From: Acidovorax benzenivorans
GTDB lineage: Bacteria; Pseudomonadota; Gammaproteobacteria; Burkholderiales; Burkholderiaceae_C
Reading direction: 5' to 3'
NCBI RefSeq assembly: GCF_028680575.1
Contig: NZ_JAPCKI010000015.1
Location: 58,670-122,669, forward strand
DNA: 64,000 nucleotides
Below the pieces are notes generated by a model. It saw only the letters and a program-made list of their open reading frames with translations, did not search any database and was not told the origin of the DNA. Each line of letters starts with the position of its first letter. Position 1 is the first letter of the stretch. Position numbers and translations under genes: made by a program. Below are positions 1-5,510 of this stretch, piece after piece.

Positions 1-65
1 TCGTTTGCGGCTTGGGTGCTGATAGCGATCAGCAGCGGCGCTTCGTGTGCCCCCTGTTGAATATC
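1..65 (-). pseudogene. Phage terminase large-subunit fragment (runs off the left edge)
   Basis: Read on the minus strand, this stretch is open and encodes QGAHEAPLLIAISTQAAN. That matches the conserved segment 'apLliaiSTQA' found just before the nuclease part of phage terminase large subunits. It is joined without a gap to a prohead-protease start (29-130), an order no intact phage uses, so it is read as rearranged prophage debris. Only about 20 residues are visible and the left part lies outside the window. The family call rests on one motif and is an inference. Confidence 0.45.
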
Positions 66-130
66 GCGGCGTACCCGGTCAGCGTCTTACCGTTGCTGCT
101 CAGGCCGCCTGTTGAGCGGATCTCCAACAT
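29..130 (-). pseudogene. HK97-type prohead protease N-terminal remnant
   Basis: A 33-codon reading frame begins with ATG at 130-128. Its first part, MLEIRSTGG then TLTGYAAIFN, is the typical start of HK97-family prohead maturation proteases, which cleave the scaffold of phage capsids and are normally about 180-250 residues long. After about 25 residues the frame leaves the family pattern and ends in TGA at 31-29. In another frame the same bases continue as terminase sequence. The gene is therefore a truncated remnant. Confidence 0.45.
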
Positions 131-140
131 TCGCAACCCC

Positions 141-251
141 TTACAGCGTCAGGTCGTCAGCGACCACGAACGCCTTGGGCTGGCGCACGACTGCATCCAT
201 GGTGTGCAGGATGCGGATTCGGTAACGTTGCAGTAACGGTGCAAGCTCCAT
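141..251 (-). CDS. Small hypothetical protein of the prophage remnant (36 aa)
   Basis: An ATG at 251 follows an AAGG-like ribosome site and opens a 36-residue frame starting MELAPLLQRYR. It stops 10 bases before the start of the prohead-protease remnant. It has no recognisable domain. The position directly upstream of a capsid gene suggests a phage morphogenesis gene or the debris of one, but nothing in the sequence proves it is expressed. Confidence 0.25.
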   Translation of the reverse strand: MELAPLLQRYRIRILHTMDAVVRQPKAFVVADDLTL

Positions 252-410
252 GCAAGGGCCTTGGAAGATTTGGGAGGGGGTGATGGTTTGCAAACACCCC
301 CTACAAGGGGGTGTTTGAATCTTTACGCGATTCGCCATCCTGTACGCAGCACTGAGGGCGTTAATTCGGCCCTCTAGCCCGTACAAACCTGTTCTTCCCC
401 TTTACGAGAA
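252..410. repeat. Non-coding stretch with a perfect inverted repeat at 291-317
   Basis: The stretch lies between two small phage-side frames. It contains a perfect 11-bp inverted repeat (CAAACACCCCC / GGGGGTGTTTG) with a 5-nt loop at 291-317. No T-run follows on either strand, so it is not a classical intrinsic terminator. It could be an operator or an RNA hairpin in the prophage transcript. I see nothing else here. Confidence 0.4.
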
Positions 411-593
411 TTAGGAGGCCGGTGGCTGGAGTTGCAGGCTCACCCCCGGAAGTTGATAGAGCAGGCAGCCGCCGTTTAGGCGCTTGGGCTGTTTGTGTTT
501 TGCAGGTGCTGGCGTTGGCTCTTTGTTCAGTGCGGCTGTTTGTGCCATGCAGTCGATATACATGCGGGCGGCGGTTTTTCGGATAGCTTTCAT
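411..593 (-). CDS. Small hypothetical protein (60 aa), prophage remnant
   Basis: The frame starts at ATG 593 with a GGGGA run about 5 bases upstream. It encodes a basic N-terminus (MKAIRKTAARMYIDC) followed by a Pro/Ala/Lys-rich middle. It lies downstream of the 344-aa element gene in the same direction. No domain is recognisable. It is listed because its start is plausible and its neighbourhood is otherwise gene-poor, but it may be spurious. Confidence 0.3.
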   Translation of the reverse strand: MKAIRKTAARMYIDCMAQTAALNKEPTPAPAKHKQPKRLNGGCLLYQLPGVSLQLQPPAS

Positions 594-655
594 TTTTCCC
601 CGTGTGTGCGAAAGGTGGCCGCGCGCGAAGCGTGCGGGGTTGCTCTTACTTTTCT

Positions 656-707
656 TTGATAAAACCTTGATGAATACATTGAGGAAACCTTGATTAATAC
701 CTTGATG
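656..707. repeat. Phased TTGA(T) array with a 23-bp tandem repeat (iteron-like)
   Basis: TTGA occurs at 656, 667, 679, 690 and 702, a spacing of 11, 12, 11 and 12 bases, so every copy faces the same side of the helix. The last four copies belong to two tandem 23-bp units at 662-684 and 685-707 that differ at three positions. The array ends 13 bases before the stop codon of the 344-aa gene. Arrays like this bind replication initiators, recombination factors or repressors. Which one applies here cannot be told from the sequence. Confidence 0.55.
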
Positions 708-719
708 TCTTCCCGATGC

Positions 720-1754
720 TCAAAACAGATCAAAATCAAAGGTGCCGGTGCCTTTCGAGCTTGGCGCTCCTGCCTGCGCTTTCGGTGCTGCTAGGGCGTT
801 GTACTGCTCCGTAAAGGCGCTGCACACGCTGTGATGCTCTGCCCACCATGCGCTAGTCAGGGTGGTGTGCGGGCGGTATCTCAGGCGGGCAATGCCGATC
901 ATGGTGGCCTCTGCAATGTGCGTTTGCACTGGCACTGCAATCCCCTCGATGCTTTGTGCCCACGACTCGCCAATCATCCTTGCGGCGGCGTCTGTAGCGG
1001 CTTCGTACAGAGCTTTTTCTGCTTGCAGGCCATTACATGCCAGCGCGTGCATGGGCTCACCGTTGGGGCCGTCGTAGAGGTAGGGCACCCACTCGATCAA
1101 CCCAAGTGCCTCCAAGGTTTTGAGCCTGCGGAAAAAGTCCACGGCACGCACATCTTCCGGCTTCTTGCCTGCCATCTTTTCCTCGGCCGTCAGCGCTTCG
1201 CGTCGGTGTGCTTTGGCGGCATCGGAATTCATGAAAACCCACTGTGATCCGCTGCTGGTGAAGTCCCACACCGTGTAAGCGCCTTGCTGGCCTGCTTTGC
1301 GACGATCAAAGGCTTGATACACCGTCTTTGCGTTGATCCCGCCGTCCTCGCGCAGATTCTGGGCGGTGTACAGCTCCACCAGTAGGCGTAGTGCCATGGG
1401 GTCTTGAGTCTGGCGCATCTTGGCAACGGGTGCCACTTCATTGGCCGCGCCTTCCACAAGCGTCCTTGGCAACCAGATCAAGTCGCCATCTTTTTGCAGC
1501 TTGTAACTAGGCCTGGCTGGCTTTCCTCCCTTGGTAGCTATGCCGTGGCTACACAGCGCCTCTATGGCCTCTTTTGCCGCACTCCAGCGCATGCCCACAT
1601 GGCTTCCCACGGCCTCGGCACTCCAGCGCGTAGATACATTGTCTTTGCCGGTGCCGCACGCCATAACGAGAAACGCGCAAGCTGGGTTCATGCCCAGCTT
1701 GCACGCTGCTGTAAAGCTGTTGCGACCTACGGCGAAAAAGCCGGTGGTGCTCAT
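720..1754 (-). CDS. Hypothetical protein of the integrated element, DNA-binding-like (344 aa)
   Basis: I do not recognise the family. The N-terminal ~90 residues (SFTAACKLGMNPACAFLV, then WSAEAVGSHVG and AKEAIEALCSHGIA) read like a winged-helix domain. The rest is a mixed, Ala-rich fold without membrane segments. Its start overlaps the stop of the Rha gene by one base (TAATG), so the two are translationally coupled. Proteins of this kind occur in Burkholderiales prophage or integrative-element early regions and may act in replication or its control. The phased TTGA array just after its stop fits such a role, but this is inference. Confidence 0.6.
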   Translation of the reverse strand: MSTTGFFAVGRNSFTAACKLGMNPACAFLVMACGTGKDNVSTRWSAEAVGSHVGMRWSAAKEAIEALCSHGIATKGGKPARPSYKLQKDGDLIWLPRTLVEGAANEVAPVAKMRQTQDPMALRLLVELYTAQNLREDGGINAKTVYQAFDRRKAGQQGAYTVWDFTSSGSQWVFMNSDAAKAHRREALTAEEKMAGKKPEDVRAVDFFRRLKTLEALGLIEWVPYLYDGPNGEPMHALACNGLQAEKALYEAATDAAARMIGESWAQSIEGIAVPVQTHIAEATMIGIARLRYRPHTTLTSAWWAEHHSVCSAFTEQYNALAAPKAQAGAPSSKGTGTFDFDLF

Positions 1755-2431
1755 TATTTCCCTTCAAGTGATAAGACGCCATCCAGTGGCTTCAGAGCGT
1801 TTTTGATGTGCTGGTGCAAACCATGCCGGTCAGTTGCTGCTGCGGCTGCTTTTGCGGCCATGGCGCAGCCAACTGCGAGGATGCTTTGCTGTAACTGGCC
1901 AGCACTGGCGCGTTGCCCAGGCTGCACCCCCGCAAGCCGGTTCAGTTCCTTATTGGCATTCATATGCATGAAGCGCTCATTTGGTGAGCCGTTGGCGGCG
2001 CGCTTGATGGCGTCGTGCAGTGCGTGATAGCTGGGCAGATATTCGGTCTGGCGCACCTCGGCGGCGCGGCGGGCATCGCGGAACGCCTGCACCATCTTCA
2101 CCTTGAGGGCTCGCACCTTTGGAGTGTTGCGGCTGTAGGTCAGCAGAAGGTAGGCTTGATCCTCGTTCAGCAGGGCGAACTTCTCCGACTGCCCGCTGGG
2201 CAAGGCCTCCGTTTGAAACGTAACCTTTCCGATCTGCTCGAAGTCGGCTTTGTAGTTCTTCACCATCTCGAAAACGTTCTTATGCTGGTTGCCCAGGTGC
2301 TGCGCGAGTAGGCGGGTATCTGCGCGCGGCTCCTCCTTGATGGTGGTCAGACCAAAGTCCACGGCGCCAGTATTGGCAATGGATCCCTGCGCTACTACGC
2401 ATGGAATCTTTTTCTTTTGTGGCTTGGTCAT
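1754..2431 (-). CDS. Rha-type phage regulatory protein (antirepressor-like)
   Basis: This 225-residue protein carries the Rha (pRha) domain near its N-terminus, about residues 20-115. The order is DFGLTTI, then TRLLAQHLGNQHKNVFEMV, then FALLNEDQAYLLLTYSRN and VRALKVKMVQAFRDARR, the classic pattern of Rha/antirepressor N-domains. Rha proteins of lambdoid phages interfere with growth in hosts lacking integration host factor. The C-terminal half is Ala-rich and unassigned. I chose the start at 2431 because TAA of the upstream gene and this ATG share a base. The longer in-frame start at 2476 would overlap that gene by 46 bases. It belongs to a coupled operon with its neighbours. Confidence 0.75.
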   Translation of the reverse strand: MTKPQKKKIPCVVAQGSIANTGAVDFGLTTIKEEPRADTRLLAQHLGNQHKNVFEMVKNYKADFEQIGKVTFQTEALPSGQSEKFALLNEDQAYLLLTYSRNTPKVRALKVKMVQAFRDARRAAEVRQTEYLPSYHALHDAIKRAANGSPNERFMHMNANKELNRLAGVQPGQRASAGQLQQSILAVGCAMAAKAAAAATDRHGLHQHIKNALKPLDGVLSLEGK

Positions 2432-2910
2432 TACGCCACCTCCACTCGTTGCGATGTGGCTTGTTTGCGTATCCATGCGTCGATTTCCGCTTTCACCCAG
2501 CGGGACGACTTGCCGACTTTTATTGGCTTGGGAAATTCATCAGCCGCGATTAGCTGATAGATGCGACTACGGCCAAAACTGACGTAATGCGAGAGAGGCT
2601 CAAACGCGAGTAGCGCAGGCGGGAAAGATGGGTGTGATGATTTAGAACGTGGGCGGCTTCGTCGGTCTGAGTCGGGGTCGCCGTCACCATCCCCATCCTT
2701 ATCGTCCGATGCTGCCACCTCCGGGGCACCCGATGCGCTCTCTCCACCTCCACCGGCTTCTGGCATGTCGTCGGAGATGCTCAACGTTGGAGTATGGCCA
2801 CTGCCAGTCAAGTGACGCTGAACCATGCCCGCAATGGCGGTGTTGACGATGTCGTAATAAGGATCGCGGCCCAGGTTGCCGATGATGATGACTTTGTTTA
2901 TGGATGCCAT
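2431..2910 (-). CDS. AlpA-family regulator/excisionase with an SSB-like N-terminus (chimera)
   Basis: Residues 1-17 (MASINKVIIIGNLGRDP) are almost exactly the start of beta-proteobacterial single-strand DNA-binding protein SSB. The match ends abruptly. Residues about 50-95 are an acidic and basic low-complexity linker (GDGDGDPDSDRR). Residues about 105-152 are an AlpA/excisionase-type helix-turn-helix (SRIYQLIAADEFPKPIKVG, then SRWVKAEIDAWIRKQ). AlpA proteins act as transcription activators or recombination directionality factors of integrative elements, so this is a sensible partner for the nearby integrase. The start has a GGAAAG site 6 bases upstream. A strong promoter lies at 2979-3007. 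The SSB part lacks any OB-fold and cannot bind ssDNA as SSB does. Confidence 0.75.
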   Translation of the reverse strand: MASINKVIIIGNLGRDPYYDIVNTAIAGMVQRHLTGSGHTPTLSISDDMPEAGGGGESASGAPEVAASDDKDGDGDGDPDSDRRSRPRSKSSHPSFPPALLAFEPLSHYVSFGRSRIYQLIAADEFPKPIKVGKSSRWVKAEIDAWIRKQATSQRVEVA

Positions 2911-2978
2911 TTTTCACTTTCCACCCAACTTTTTTGGGTACTGTGGTTTTGTCCAGCCTCATCCAAAGAGGCGGGCGC

Positions 2979-3007
2979 ATAATATCTCGTAATCCATGGT
3001 TGTGCAA
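2979..3007 (-). promoter_or_regulatory. Sigma-70 promoter for the element operon
   Basis: On the minus strand TTGCAC (3007-3002) and TATTAT (2984-2979) are separated by exactly 17 bases, a near-consensus sigma-70 promoter. It lies about 70 bases upstream of the AlpA-like gene and would drive AlpA-like > Rha > the 344-aa gene. One inverted repeat of the dual operator abuts the -35 box. The leader contains a small hairpin (ACCCAA/TTGGGT) just before the ribosome site. Confidence 0.7.
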
Positions 3008-3052
3008 CACTATCTGTAGTGAATTTTTTGTGATTGAGCACTATAGGTAGTG
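3008..3052. promoter_or_regulatory. Dual operator: two CACTAnnnnTAGTG palindromes 31 bp apart
   Basis: Two perfect 14-bp inverted repeats, CACTA TCTG TAGTG (3008-3021) and CACTA TAGG TAGTG (3039-3052), have centres 31 bp apart, about three helical turns. The first touches the -35 box of the element promoter. This is the layout expected for a dimeric repressor or activator binding cooperatively. Its ligand protein is not identified; the AlpA-like protein, the 76-aa protein or an unseen repressor are candidates. Confidence 0.65.
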
Positions 3053-3061
3053 TTTTCGGGC

Positions 3062-3080
3062 AAAAAGGCCCTGAGGGGCC
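3062..3080 (-). terminator. Intrinsic terminator after the 76-aa gene
   Basis: On the minus strand GGCCC CTCA GGGCC is followed by five T residues, 9 bases after the stop codon of the 76-aa gene. It would isolate that gene from the downstream element promoter. Confidence 0.7.
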
Positions 3081-3088
3081 TCTCGGTT

Positions 3089-3319
3089 TTATGTGCCTCT
3101 CGCCAGCCTTTTCGCCAATCCTTCTACTTGGCTCGCCAGGTCTGCGCACGTCCACAAATAGGCGTCTTGGAGACTGTCGTTCATGTTGCGAAACGCTTCG
3201 CCAGAGTTGCCATAGGTGTGGATGAGCAGCGCGTGCAACTTTTGCGCAGCTTCGCCTAGAGTGTCTGCATCATCTATCGTCAGGCCGTGTGTGTACTGGT
3301 TTACAGTTTGAGTAGCCAT
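3089..3319 (-). CDS. Small hypothetical protein of the element (76 aa)
   Basis: The start is well supported by a perfect AGGAGG eight bases upstream of ATG 3319. The protein is soluble and mostly helical (TIDDADTLGEAAQKLHALLIH, AFRNMNDSLQDAYLW). No domain is recognised. It lies between the integrase and the element operon and is followed by its own terminator, so it is probably an independently expressed accessory gene of the element. Between it and the integrase (3320-3425) only a 16-codon frame is seen. Confidence 0.6.
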   Translation of the reverse strand: MATQTVNQYTHGLTIDDADTLGEAAQKLHALLIHTYGNSGEAFRNMNDSLQDAYLWTCADLASQVEGLAKRLARGT

Positions 3320-3425
3320 TTGTCGATCCTCCTAGATCGTTGAGTGGTCAGGCAGCCTTGGCGGTTCCGTCGCCCTGGCTGTCGCCTTTGCCGCACATGA
3401 ACCGGCGTGCGGCTTGCCGGGTATC

Positions 3426-4592
3426 TCAAAGGGCCAATGCTGCCAAGGCGGAGCGCGCATGGTCGCGGGTCAAGTGCCCATAATGTTTTTCGATCATCGC
3501 CACGCTGGTGCCCGCCAGTTGCGCCACCGTCATGCTGTCAACGCCCGCATGAATCAGGTCGGTGATGGTGCTGTGCCGGATGCTGTAAGCGGTCGCCTTG
3601 GGCGGCAGCTCTGCCAGCGTTGCGGCCTTGTCGAACTGATAGCCCCATGTGTCCCGGCCCCATGGGCGACCCGCTGAGTTGGTGAGGATGTGTGCGCCTG
3701 GCAGCTTGTCCTTGCAGTGCTTGGTGAAGAATGTGGCCGTGCTGTCAGGTAGGGAGATTTTGCGATCCCCTCCAGCCTTGTCCTTGCCGATGGTCAGCAC
3801 GCTCAGGCGCTTGTCGAAGTTGCCCACCGTTAGCGCAGCAAGCGCACCAGGGCGCAGGGGCAACATGCATAGGGCGCGCAGGAAATCCGCCATATCCGGC
3901 GCTGCGGCCTCAATCAGCTTCTTTCTCTGCGTTCGGTCGAGATACACGTCCCGGCGCTTATCGGCGTTCTTGATGGGCGCCAGCTTGCCGCGCCATGCGA
4001 AGTCCGATGTTGTCAGACCGTCCTTGTAGGCATGATTCAGGGATGCGCGAAACGTGTTCATGTCCCGATTGATGGCGCTGTCGGAGCGCTGCTTCCCTCT
4101 GTTGGCGCCGGTAGGTGTTGGCTTTGCCCGAAGCGCTTTGCGCCATGCGTCGATGTGGGCGGGCGTCAGTTTTGTCAGTTCCACCCCAGATAGTTTCTGG
4201 TCATTCAGGACGTGGCGATCAAAGCGGGCTTGAGCATCGTCTGCGGCCTTGTCGCCCTTGGTCTCGCGCAGGTTCTGCACATAGCGCTTGCACGCACCGG
4301 CCACCGTCATGGCCTCGTTGCTGCCGCCTTTGCCAAGGTGCTCAAACCACGCCTGCGCCGCCTTGGACGCCGCGTCATAGCGCTGGTGGTCGGGCAGGTC
4401 AGTGAAGTCTCCCAGCGCCTTGAATTGCTGCTTGCCGCTGGCCTCATCCAGATTGCGCGCAGCCCAGGTTCCCGAGGTCCCTGCGGTCATCTTGCGGAAC
4501 CCCACAAAGCAACCCTTTGCGATCTTGGCCCAGTAGGGTTCCCGGCGCGGCTTCAGCTTCGCGCGGTCTGAGACTTTGGATATGTTTGGCAT
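3426..4592 (-). CDS. Tyrosine-type site-specific integrase
   Basis: This 388-residue recombinase would integrate and excise the element. The N-terminal ~110 residues include a DUF4102-like or arm-binding region. A core-binding domain (about 115-220) precedes the catalytic domain. Catalytic residues seen are R247 (LPLRPGALAALT), R339 in YSIRHSTIT and the nucleophile Y371 in EKHYGHL. The first His of the HxxR box is Tyr, and the usual LGHS histidine is Thr (LAGTS), both tolerated in phage integrases of this type. Length is normal for the family and no frame damage is seen. It reads away from the presumed attachment site at about 4620-4776, the usual arrangement. Confidence 0.9.
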   Translation of the reverse strand: MPNISKVSDRAKLKPRREPYWAKIAKGCFVGFRKMTAGTSGTWAARNLDEASGKQQFKALGDFTDLPDHQRYDAASKAAQAWFEHLGKGGSNEAMTVAGACKRYVQNLRETKGDKAADDAQARFDRHVLNDQKLSGVELTKLTPAHIDAWRKALRAKPTPTGANRGKQRSDSAINRDMNTFRASLNHAYKDGLTTSDFAWRGKLAPIKNADKRRDVYLDRTQRKKLIEAAAPDMADFLRALCMLPLRPGALAALTVGNFDKRLSVLTIGKDKAGGDRKISLPDSTATFFTKHCKDKLPGAHILTNSAGRPWGRDTWGYQFDKAATLAELPPKATAYSIRHSTITDLIHAGVDSMTVAQLAGTSVAMIEKHYGHLTRDHARSALAALAL

Positions 4593-4619
4593 GACGGCTT
4601 TGTACGAAAAGAGTACGAA

Positions 4620-4720
4620 AAACCATTATGTCTAAACATGGACAAACGTGGACAAAAAATCGCGCTCTCATAGGGAGAACGCTGTCCAAGAGGGTCTCAA
4701 TTTGTCTATTTTGCTGCCCA
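4620..4720. other. Probable attachment-site region of the element
   Basis: Between the integrase start and the gene fragment at 4708-4776 lie two direct GGACAAA copies and two inverted GTCC/TTTGTC copies. Such short repeats flanking a core resemble integrase arm-type sites. The element presumably ends within this stretch or at the first bases of the fragment. The core itself cannot be fixed without the other junction, which is outside the window. Confidence 0.4.
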
Positions 4721-4776
4721 AGAGCGGCAGCGGCAAGGTGATGTGGCGCGCGCTGCAGGAGCAGGAAGCGCAATGA
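4708..4776 (+). pseudogene. Displaced 3' end of an AMP-dependent acyl-CoA ligase gene
   Basis: A plus-strand frame ends at TGA 4774-4776 and reads LPKSGSGKVMWRALQEQEAQ. This is the C-terminal signature of AMP-forming acyl-CoA ligases, including the catalytic lysine of the A10 motif (GK). No upstream part of such a gene exists here; the frame runs into the integrase promoter region. The simplest reading is that the element inserted into the 3' end of a ligase gene and left the original tail behind. The rebuilt gene should lie left of the window. A terminator-like GC hairpin follows around 4820. Confidence 0.5.
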
Positions 4777-4859
4777 CCGGCCTATCTCAACCGGTCTGAC
4801 AATCGCAGGGGAAGGGGGGCGCCGCTTTGCGGCGGCTCTTGGGGCTGACGCGGTGGTGG

Positions 4860-5234
4860 TTAGTGCGCTGCGCTGGCCATGGTCAATTCGCCCAGGTCCC
4901 GCTCCAGCAGGGCAGGGTCACCCAGCTGAAGTTCGATCAGGCGGCGCAGGTGGGTGACGCTGTCCAGGTCAATGCCTTTGCACAGCAGCCCGGTGTGCAG
5001 GCCTTGCACATGGGCCACCTCGGTGGACATGGCAATGTGGTTGCCGGTGTCGGCCAATGGAATGGTCAGCTGGCACAACATGCCTTGCCTCAGCGCGGCC
5101 TGTGCGGGCACCATGATCAACGCACCCTTGAGGGACAAATCCAGCACATGCACGCTGAACGCATCGGTGGAGGTGGTCAGCAGGGCCGGTGCATCAAAAC
5201 CAACGCGGACGAAGTGGCGGCGTTCATGGGGCAT
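4860..5234 (-). CDS. PilZ-domain c-di-GMP receptor
   Basis: A single PilZ domain fills this 124-residue protein. Both ligand motifs are intact: RxxxR at R6-R10 (RRHFVR) and DxSxxG at D32-G37 (DLSLKG). The protein therefore most likely binds cyclic di-GMP and relays the signal to motility, surface or export machinery. The start at 5234 is chosen because CAGGAG lies 7 bases upstream and the N-terminal MPHERRHFVR is the usual PilZ beginning. The longer frame from 5315 has no family support. It is divergent from the GGDEF-EAL gene, which could act on the same second messenger. Confidence 0.85.
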   Translation of the reverse strand: MPHERRHFVRVGFDAPALLTTSTDAFSVHVLDLSLKGALIMVPAQAALRQGMLCQLTIPLADTGNHIAMSTEVAHVQGLHTGLLCKGIDLDSVTHLRRLIELQLGDPALLERDLGELTMASAAH

Positions 5235-5357
5235 CGCTGTCTCCTGGGCGAAGCGGGGGTGGGCACATGCTAACTCAACCGGAGCGTGGCAGTTAATCTT
5301 TGGAGGTTTTTGCAAGCATTCGTTAGCATAGTTTCTCCATTACCTGTGGGGTCCGGT

Positions 5358-5510
5358 GTGAAACTTGGCGCGAACTGGTTGGCGCGGCGCTGGGCCGCAT
5401 GGCTACAAGGCATCGTGTGGGTGGCCGTCTTGACTGCTAGCGCCAGCATTGCGGCTGCCACACGTGAGTTGCGTGTAGGCGTGTACTCCAATGAGCCCAA
5501 GGTTTGTGGA
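5358..5510 (+). pseudogene. Signal-peptide 5' part of the sensor GGDEF-EAL gene, out of frame
   Basis: From GTG 5358 the frame encodes an Arg-containing n-region and a hydrophobic stretch (GIVWVAVLTASASIAAA), then ELRVGVYSNEPKV. This is a signal peptide plus the first strand of a family-3 solute-binding sensor domain. It then runs out of register: the rest of the sensor (FVDADGKAAGIF...) continues in the next frame from about 5500. A two-base loss in the T-run at about 5501-5505, or one extra base, explains the shift. The start is uncertain; GTG 5286 is an alternative. Confidence 0.65.

Noticed and set aside
484..693. A 69-codon plus-strand frame in the prophage remnant
   Set aside because: It is opposite in direction to all element genes, has no ribosome site, and its end is made of the TTGA repeat array.
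3348..3398. A 16-codon minus-strand frame (MCGKGDSQGDGTAKAA) between the integrase and the 76-aa gene
   Set aside because: It is too short, has no clear ribosome site and no known counterpart, so it cannot be supported as a gene.
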